Shown here: in pieces, positions 51,107-55,372 of the stretch | Layout of the letters: each line of letters opens with the position of its first letter | Position numbering within the stretch: position 1 is the first letter of the stretch | Assembly (NCBI GenBank): GCA_904374805.1 | Contig: CAJFEW010000004.1 | Span: 1 to 55,372, forward strand | Direction: 5' to 3' | DNA: 55,372 nucleotides | Source: an uncultured Neglectibacter sp. | GTDB taxonomy: Bacteria > Bacillota > Clostridia > Oscillospirales > Acutalibacteraceae | Program-made: the position numbers and the translations under genes | The notes under the pieces: model-generated | The model's database searches: none | What the model was told of the DNA's origin: nothing | The model's input: the letters and a program-made list of their open reading frames with translations, nothing else

Positions 51107-52198
51107 ATGACGGTGACCCAGGCGAAACAGGCGGCAAAAAAGTGGGTGCTGGTCCAGGTGGAAAAGCTGCCCGGGCTGGTGGGTGCGTATCTTTCCGGCT
51201 CCCTTTTGGAGAAACCGCCGCGGGCTCTCCTGCCGGCGGCGTCCGATGTGGATGTGGTGCTGGTGTTCTCCCAGGGGAACTGCCCGAAAAAGCTGGGAAA
51301 ATTCCAAGCGGAGGGCGTGCTGCTGGAGGGAACCTGCCTGGAGGAAACAGAGTTTTCCCCCTTGGAGCGGGTGCTTTCCACCCACTATTTGGCCTTTGCC
51401 CTCCAGGCGGGGCAGATCCTCTGGGACCCCCAGGGCCGCCTGGAGGCCCTGCACCGGCAGGTGGCCGCCTGCTACGACCGGGAGGAGTGGGTGCACGCCC
51501 GGGTGCAGGCTTTGCTGGACCGGGTGCGGCAGGGCCTGACGGGCCCTCTGCCTCAGGGCTATCCCCAGCGCATCAACGGGTGGCTGTTTCCCACGGGGAT
51601 CACCTGCTTTCCCCTGCTGGTTGCAGATTTGCGCAACTGTACCGTGCGCCGGCGGTACGCTGCTGCCCGGGAGACCTTGGAGCGGCGGGGGCTGGGAGAG
51701 GCCTATCCCCGCCTGCTGGGGCTTTTGGTACCGGAGCCTTTGGGACGGGAACGGCTCCTGCCTCATCTAGAGGCCCTTTCCGAGAGCTTTTCCCTGGCGG
51801 CGGAAAGCCGCGGCCCTTCCCAGGACTATCCGTTTCGGGGGGATATTTCCCCCCAAGGCAGAGCGGCGGCCTTGGGAGGCTGCCGGGAACTGTTGGATTC
51901 CCCTTGGCCGGAGGAGGCAGCCTTTTGGATGGGGGCCACCTTTGCCCGCTGCCAGAGCATTTTGGAGCTGGACAGCCCCCCGACGGCGGCCCGGCGTCTT
52001 CCCTATTTTCAAAAGTTTATGGAAGATTTGGGGATTGGAGGGGAGGAGGACCTGCTCCGGCGCAGGGAACAGGTGCTGCAGGCCTTGCCCTGGGTGGAAG
52101 GCCTGGCAGCGGAGGTAGCCCGGCGGAGAAGTTTGGATTTTTCCAGGAAAACGGTTGACAAAAGCCGGCGGGAATGCTATAGTGAAGATGTATTCTGA
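51107..52198 (+). CDS. Nucleotidyltransferase-fold protein, 363 residues
   Basis: The N-terminus has the nucleotidyltransferase pattern: GAYLSGSLLEKPPR gives the GS motif and ASDVDVVLVF the DxD pair, interrupted by a longer loop than usual. The rest is a helical domain of about 250 residues that I do not recognise. ATG 51107 follows AAGGTGAG. The protein shares its general plan with the 13218-14279 protein but little direct sequence identity. The last codons overlap a strong promoter (52155-52183). An adenylyl- or other nucleotidyl-transfer role is likely; substrate is unknown and antibiotic resistance should not be assumed. Confidence 0.68.
   Translation: MTVTQAKQAAKKWVLVQVEKLPGLVGAYLSGSLLEKPPRALLPAASDVDVVLVFSQGNCPKKLGKFQAEGVLLEGTCLEETEFSPLERVLSTHYLAFALQAGQILWDPQGRLEALHRQVAACYDREEWVHARVQALLDRVRQGLTGPLPQGYPQRINGWLFPTGITCFPLLVADLRNCTVRRRYAAARETLERRGLGEAYPRLLGLLVPEPLGRERLLPHLEALSESFSLAAESRGPSQDYPFRGDISPQGRAAALGGCRELLDSPWPEEAAFWMGATFARCQSILELDSPPTAARRLPYFQKFMEDLGIGGEEDLLRRREQVLQALPWVEGLAAEVARRRSLDFSRKTVDKSRRECYSEDVF
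52155..52183 (+). promoter_or_regulatory. Strong promoter upstream of the cold-shock gene
   Basis: TTGACA (52155-52160) and TATAGT (52178-52183), spacer 17 bases, with TGC before the -10. It lies within the last codons of the preceding gene and would start RNA near 52190. Confidence 0.82.
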
Positions 52199-52275
52199 TA
52201 GCACGAAAGATGGACTCACAGCTTTTGTAAGTCATTCAAACGTCTGATGATTTACACAAGCTGTGAGTTTTTTTA
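52190..52275 (+). ncRNA. Candidate small RNA or attenuated leader upstream of cspA
   Basis: From the predicted start near 52190 the RNA runs 23 bases and then folds into a long hairpin: an 11-bp stem (52214-52224 with 52258-52268), a 2x2 internal loop and a 9-bp stem (52227-52235 with 52247-52255), closed by an 11-base loop. It is followed directly by a T-run. This is a full intrinsic terminator, giving an RNA of about 85 bases. Transcription that passes it would reach the cold-shock gene at 52385. No coding frame is evident. Confidence 0.6.
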
Positions 52276-52384
52276 AAAGCCGGGGGTCTCCTCTTCGGTG
52301 AAGCGTGAAGCCTTTCAAACGCTGGGCAACCGGCGGCCGGCGCTGCTAGCATAATACGATCTTTTATGATGGAGGTGCCGATTT

Positions 52385-52594
52385 ATGAACGGTACAGTTA
52401 AGTGGTTCAACGCAGAAAAAGGTTATGGCTTCATCTCTAACGACGAGGGCGGCGACGACGTGTTCGTGCATTTCTCCGCTATCGTGGCCGACGGCTTCAA
52501 GACTCTGGAAGAGGGCCAGAAAGTGACCTTCGAGACTGAGCCCGATCCCAAGAACAGCTCCAAGCTGCGGGCTGTCAACGTCCAGAAGATCTAA
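52385..52594 (+). CDS. Cold-shock domain protein
   Basis: A 69-residue single cold-shock domain (OB fold) that binds single-stranded RNA and DNA. RNP1 is KGYGFIS and RNP2 is VFVHFSAI. The protein starts [15 protein letters not shown] as in CspA/CspC of Firmicutes. The ribosome binding site is GGAGGTG. The leader from the promoter at 52155 is about 195 bases and contains an intrinsic terminator, so expression may depend on read-through; a CATAAT at 52350 has no convincing -35. Confidence 0.96.
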   Translation: MNGTVKWFNAEKGYGFISNDEGGDDVFVHFSAIVADGFKTLEEGQKVTFETEPDPKNSSKLRAVNVQKI

Positions 52595-52613
52595 GTTCTT
52601 TTGGCAGCACAGG

Positions 52614-52651
52614 GAGCGTTCCTTCCCCCAAAGAAGGAACGTTCTTTTTTT
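52614..52651 (+). terminator. Terminator of the cold-shock gene
   Basis: GAGCGTTCCTTC (52614-52625) pairs with GAAGGAACGTTC (52633-52644) over a 7-base loop, followed by seven T. Confidence 0.92.
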
Positions 52652-52663
52652 GTAAAAAAGGGG

Positions 52664-52692
52664 TTGACAAGCGTCCTCTTTTTCGCTATAAT
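52664..52692 (+). promoter_or_regulatory. Promoter of tRNA-Gly
   Basis: A perfect TTGACA (52664-52669) and a perfect TATAAT (52687-52692), spacer 17 bases. Confidence 0.9.
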
Positions 52693-52725
52693 AAGCGAGC
52701 GCTGAAAAACAGCGGCCTAACGTAT

Positions 52726-52801
52726 GCGGGAGTAGCTCATCTGGTAGAGCGCCACCTTGCCAAGGTGGAGGTAGCGAGTTCGAGCCTCGTCTTCCGCTCC
52801 A
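52726..52801 (+). tRNA. tRNA-Gly (GCC)
   Basis: A 76-base tRNA with 7-bp acceptor stem GCGGGAG/CTTCCGC, D-arm GCTCATCTGGTAGAGC, anticodon arm CCACCTTGCCAAGGTGG with anticodon GCC, and T-loop GTTCGAGCC. CCA is encoded (52799-52801). Confidence 0.97.
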
Positions 52802-52804
52802 AAG

Positions 52805-52840
52805 AAAACCCCTTTGCCTAAACCGGCGAAGGGGTTTTGT
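52805..52840 (+). terminator. Terminator after tRNA-Gly
   Basis: AAAACCCCTTTGCC (52805-52818) pairs with GGCGAAGGGGTTTT (52825-52838), loop of 6 bases. Confidence 0.88.
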
Positions 52841-52944
52841 TTTGCCCTTTTCCTCCAGCAGGTCTGGCGGCGGGCGTGTTTTTGTGCTATGATACTGCCT
52901 GGAAACAAACGGGGGAAACCCCGGTTAGAAAGGGAGCGAGTGGT

Positions 52945-54879
52945 ATGAAAGTCAGCAGAGAAGTTCCGGTGACCGCTTGGAAGCCGGGCAAGGGGCTGCT
53001 GCCCGACCGGCAAAGACTGGTGCGGGACGTGGTGATCCCCTACCAGTACCGGGTGCTGGGAGACCAGCAGGAGGGGGTGGAAAAGAGCCATGCCCTGGAA
53101 AATCTCCGCCTGGCGGGAAAGAAGCTGCGGGGGGAGCCGGTCACGGAACCCTTTTACGGCATGGTCTTTCAAGACAGCGATGTGGCCAAGTGGCTGGAAG
53201 CAGCCGCCTATGCCCTGGCCTACGGGCCGGACCCGGAGCTGGAAAAGATGGCCCAAGAGGTGATCGGCCTGTTCCGGGACGCCCAGCAGGAGGACGGCTA
53301 TTTGAACTCCTATTTTACCGTGAAGGCGCCGGAGCGCAAGTGGACCAACCTTCAGGAGGCCCACGAGCTCTACTGCGCGGGCCATCTCATAGAGGCCGCC
53401 TGCGCCTGGAAGGAGTGCACCGGCCGAGACGATCTGCTGGAGATTGTGGAGAAAAACGTGGACTGCATCTACCGGCAGTTTATGGAGAAAAATACCCGAG
53501 GCTTTCCTGGCCATCCGGAGATTGAGCAGGCCCTGCTGCGGCTGTACCGGATCACCGGCAAGGAAAAATACCGGGAACTGTCCCAACATTTTGTGGACGT
53601 GCGGGGACAGGCTCCCCATTACTTTGAAGAGGAGCGGAAAAACCGGGGCTGGTACCTGTGGGAGCAGGACAACCGGGACGTTCTGGATACGGACTACACC
53701 CAAAGCACCCAGCCTGTGCGGGAGCAGAAGGACGCCGTAGGCCATGCGGTGCGGGCGGTGTACTTGTACACCGCCATGGCGGACTTGGCCGGAGAGACTG
53801 GAGAAGAGGCCTTGCAGCAGGCCTGCCGCACTCTGTGGGAGAGCGTCACCCACCGGCAGATGTATGTGACCGGCGGCATTGGCTCCACGGTGTTGGGAGA
53901 GGCCTTCACGGTGGATTACGACCTGCCCAACGCCACGGTGTACGCAGAGACCTGCGCTTCCATCGGGCTGATTTTCTTCGCCCGGCGCATGCTCCACATG
54001 GAGGCCAAGGGGGAGTATGCCGATGTGATGGAGCGGGCCCTGTATAACACGGTGCTGGCAGGCATGCAGCTGGACGGCAAGCGCTTTTTCTATGTGAATC
54101 CCCTGGAAGTGGTGCCGGGCATCTCCGGCAAGGCCGTCACCCAGGAACACGACTTGACCCAGCGGCCGCCCTGGTACGCCTGCGCCTGCTGTCCGCCCAA
54201 CGTGGCCCGGCTGCTTTCCTCTCTGGGCAGTTACGCCTACAGCCAGGGGGAGAACACCTTTTTCACCCACCTGTACCTGGACGGGGAGGTGGAAAGCACT
54301 TTGGGCTATGGGCTGTCTTTTGACACCGATTACCCCCGGTCCGGGGAGATCTGCTGCACCTTCCACGGGGAGGCGGAGACCACGTTGGCCTTTCACATTC
54401 CCGCCTGGAGCCAGCAGACCACGCTGACGGTCAACGGGGAGGCGCAAGATCTTTCCGCTTTGGTGAAGGACGGGTACGCCTATGTGACCCGGCAGTTCCG
54501 GGAGGGAGACCAAATCTGCCTGACGCTGGATATGGCGCCCTTTAAAGTGTATGCCAGCAGCCGGGTGCCTGCGGACACCGGCTGCGTGGCTGTGCAGCGG
54601 GGACCGGTGGTCTACTGTGCCGAGGGAGTGGACAACCAAGGGGATGTGCTCTCCCTGTCCTTGGCGGCAGAGGGAACCCTGACGGAGGAGCCCTACGACC
54701 CCGATCTGCTGGGAGGCATTGTGCCGCTGATGGGAGAGGGCTGGCGGAGTTCTCCTGGAGAGGCGCTGTACAGCCGCAAGCGGCCGGAACGGAAACCGGC
54801 GGATGTGCGCTTGGTGCCCTATTGCGTGTGGGGCAACCGAGGAGAAAATCAGATGCGGGTGTGGCTGCCGGAAGTGTAA
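52945..54879 (+). CDS. GH127 beta-L-arabinofuranosidase
   Basis: A 644-residue cytosolic enzyme of family GH127 (DUF1680), which removes beta-L-arabinofuranose from hydroxyproline-linked plant sugars. Compared with Bifidobacterium HypBA1, the zinc ligands and catalytic residues are present: E319 in GSTVLGEAFT, E335 and C337 in YAETCASIGL, and C415/C416 in YACACCPPNVAR. The N-terminus is short and has no signal peptide. ATG 52945 follows AAAGGGAG. The likely promoter has an extended -10 TGCTATGAT (52885-52893) with a weak -35. It is a lone gene, with no transporter or arabinose operon nearby, suggesting use of diet-derived oligosaccharides taken up elsewhere. Confidence 0.93.
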   Translation: MKVSREVPVTAWKPGKGLLPDRQRLVRDVVIPYQYRVLGDQQEGVEKSHALENLRLAGKKLRGEPVTEPFYGMVFQDSDVAKWLEAAAYALAYGPDPELEKMAQEVIGLFRDAQQEDGYLNSYFTVKAPERKWTNLQEAHELYCAGHLIEAACAWKECTGRDDLLEIVEKNVDCIYRQFMEKNTRGFPGHPEIEQALLRLYRITGKEKYRELSQHFVDVRGQAPHYFEEERKNRGWYLWEQDNRDVLDTDYTQSTQPVREQKDAVGHAVRAVYLYTAMADLAGETGEEALQQACRTLWESVTHRQMYVTGGIGSTVLGEAFTVDYDLPNATVYAETCASIGLIFFARRMLHMEAKGEYADVMERALYNTVLAGMQLDGKRFFYVNPLEVVPGISGKAVTQEHDLTQRPPWYACACCPPNVARLLSSLGSYAYSQGENTFFTHLYLDGEVESTLGYGLSFDTDYPRSGEICCTFHGEAETTLAFHIPAWSQQTTLTVNGEAQDLSALVKDGYAYVTRQFREGDQICLTLDMAPFKVYASSRVPADTGCVAVQRGPVVYCAEGVDNQGDVLSLSLAAEGTLTEEPYDPDLLGGIVPLMGEGWRSSPGEALYSRKRPERKPADVRLVPYCVWGNRGENQMRVWLPEV

Positions 54880-54904
54880 CCCGTCTGGGGAAAACAGAAT
54901 CTAT

Positions 54905-54943
54905 AAAAAGGGAGTGCTGTCGTCTGACAGCCTTCCCTTTTTT
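54905..54943 (+). terminator. Terminator of the GH127 gene
   Basis: AAAGGGA...CTGTC pairs with GACAG...TCCCTTT around a GTCT loop, followed by a run of T (54938-54943). Confidence 0.9.
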
Positions 54944-54948
54944 GCAGT

Positions 54949-55372
54949 GGATACTAGAAAATGGCAAGGAAGTGCAGAAAGCCGGATCTGCACTCGGTCC
55001 GCTCCTAAACCCCATATGCGCCGCTCTGCTGCAAACCCGCTCCAGAGAGCGAGAGGAACGAGGGACAGCGGGACTGAAAAGTTCGTTGCTTTCTGTCTTC
55101 CAGAAAGACAGCCCAGAACCCGGTCCACTCCCAAGCCCTCCACGCGTCGCCCTGCTGCAAATCCGCCCCAGAGAGCGAGAGCAGCGAGCGACAGCGGGAC
55201 TGAAAAGTTCGTTGCTTTCTGTCTTCCAGAAAGACAGCCCAGAACCCGGTCCACTCCCAAGCCCCCCACGCGTCGCCCTGCTGCAAATCCGCCCCAGAGA
55301 GCGAGAGCAGCGAGCGACAGCGGGACTGAAAAGTTCGTTGCTTTCCGTCTTCCAGAAAGACAGCCCAGAACC
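54949..55372. repeat. 126-bp tandem repeat array (continues past the window)
   Basis: The landmark TGAAAAGTTCG occurs at 55075, 55201 and 55327, an exact 126-base period. The units at 55075-55200 and 55201-55326 differ at only one base; a partial unit follows to the edge with one further difference. A diverged unit precedes them (about 54949-55074). Each unit contains two alternative, overlapping 7-bp hairpins in TTTCTGTCTTCCAGAAAGAC. The period is a multiple of three, so reading frames stay open across units, but no ribosome binding site or family match supports a protein. Confidence 0.88.

Noticed and set aside
52717-54639. A 640-codon minus-strand frame opposite the GH127 gene, running into the tRNA
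   Set aside because: It is antisense to a protein with a full set of conserved zinc and catalytic residues, and its start region overlaps no promoter.
54901-55286. Minus-strand frames through the repeat array as repeat-protein genes
   Set aside because: They are open only because the period is a multiple of three. Low complexity, no ribosome binding site and no family similarity make coding unlikely, though the array end is outside the window.
54949-55372. The 126-bp repeats as a CRISPR array
   Set aside because: There are no short direct repeats alternating with unique spacers; the whole 126-bp unit is repeated without variable segments, and no cas genes are present.

Overview
The window looks like chromosomal DNA from a GC-rich Gram-positive anaerobe of the Clostridia, most likely an Oscillospirales-type gut organism. 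This rests on an oxaloacetate decarboxylase-type carboxyltransferase, VanW and GH25 cell-wall proteins, a short SRP RNA, consensus sigma-A promoters with 17-bp spacers, strong AGGAGG-type ribosome binding sites with some TTG starts, and many intrinsic terminators. No phage, plasmid, CRISPR array, transposase or rRNA is visible. The species assignment is inference.

Layout. 1-430: end of a carboxyltransferase gene, then an 80-bp tandem repeat of terminators. 744-1780: an unknown protein and a DUF308-like membrane protein. 1876-4591 (minus): a glycolipid glycosyltransferase, an AlkD-like DNA glycosylase and a TIM-barrel sugar isomerase. 4952-6523: a VanW lipoprotein. 6611-14279: a plus-strand run of NAD synthetase, an unknown protein, a D-2-hydroxyacid dehydrogenase, cysteine desulfurase, ThiI and a nucleotidyltransferase. 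14342-14919: an RNHCP zinc protein behind a ten-residue cysteine-containing leader peptide. 15023-19614: CinA, a 59-residue ribbon-helix-helix protein, GluQ, a DUF368/PopT undecaprenyl-phosphate transporter and a HAD phosphatase. 19830-23363: malic enzyme, an ECF S component and an HtrA protease. 23708-30005: a complete F1Fo ATP synthase operon without atpI.

30012-30337 is a dense, nested inverted-repeat element. Next come a double PII-like protein and a DUF1538 membrane protein (minus), a GH18 hydrolase (plus), the recR-ybaB-dnaX-SRP RNA cluster (minus), an acetyltransferase, an NYN-LOTUS RNA-related protein and a YbaK deacylase. 39151-41557 holds an ECF sigma factor with an overlapping membrane protein that resembles an anti-sigma factor. 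41813-43669 holds two GH25 paralogues, one of which has lost catalytic aspartates. 43898-45816: an acetyltransferase, a uridine kinase and a MarR regulator. 45950-50790 (minus): a MoxR-DUF58-transglutaminase operon. 51107-54879: a nucleotidyltransferase, a small terminated RNA, a cold-shock protein, tRNA-Gly and a GH127 beta-L-arabinofuranosidase. The window ends inside a 126-bp tandem repeat array.

The content is mostly core housekeeping: energy coupling, NAD and tRNA sulfur metabolism, replication and recombination, envelope. The less explained parts are the PII-like/DUF1538 pair, the RNHCP leader, the 30-kb palindromic element, the inactivated GH25 paralogue, a possible frameshift site in dnaX, the promoter-terminator RNA unit before the cold-shock gene and the two tandem repeats.
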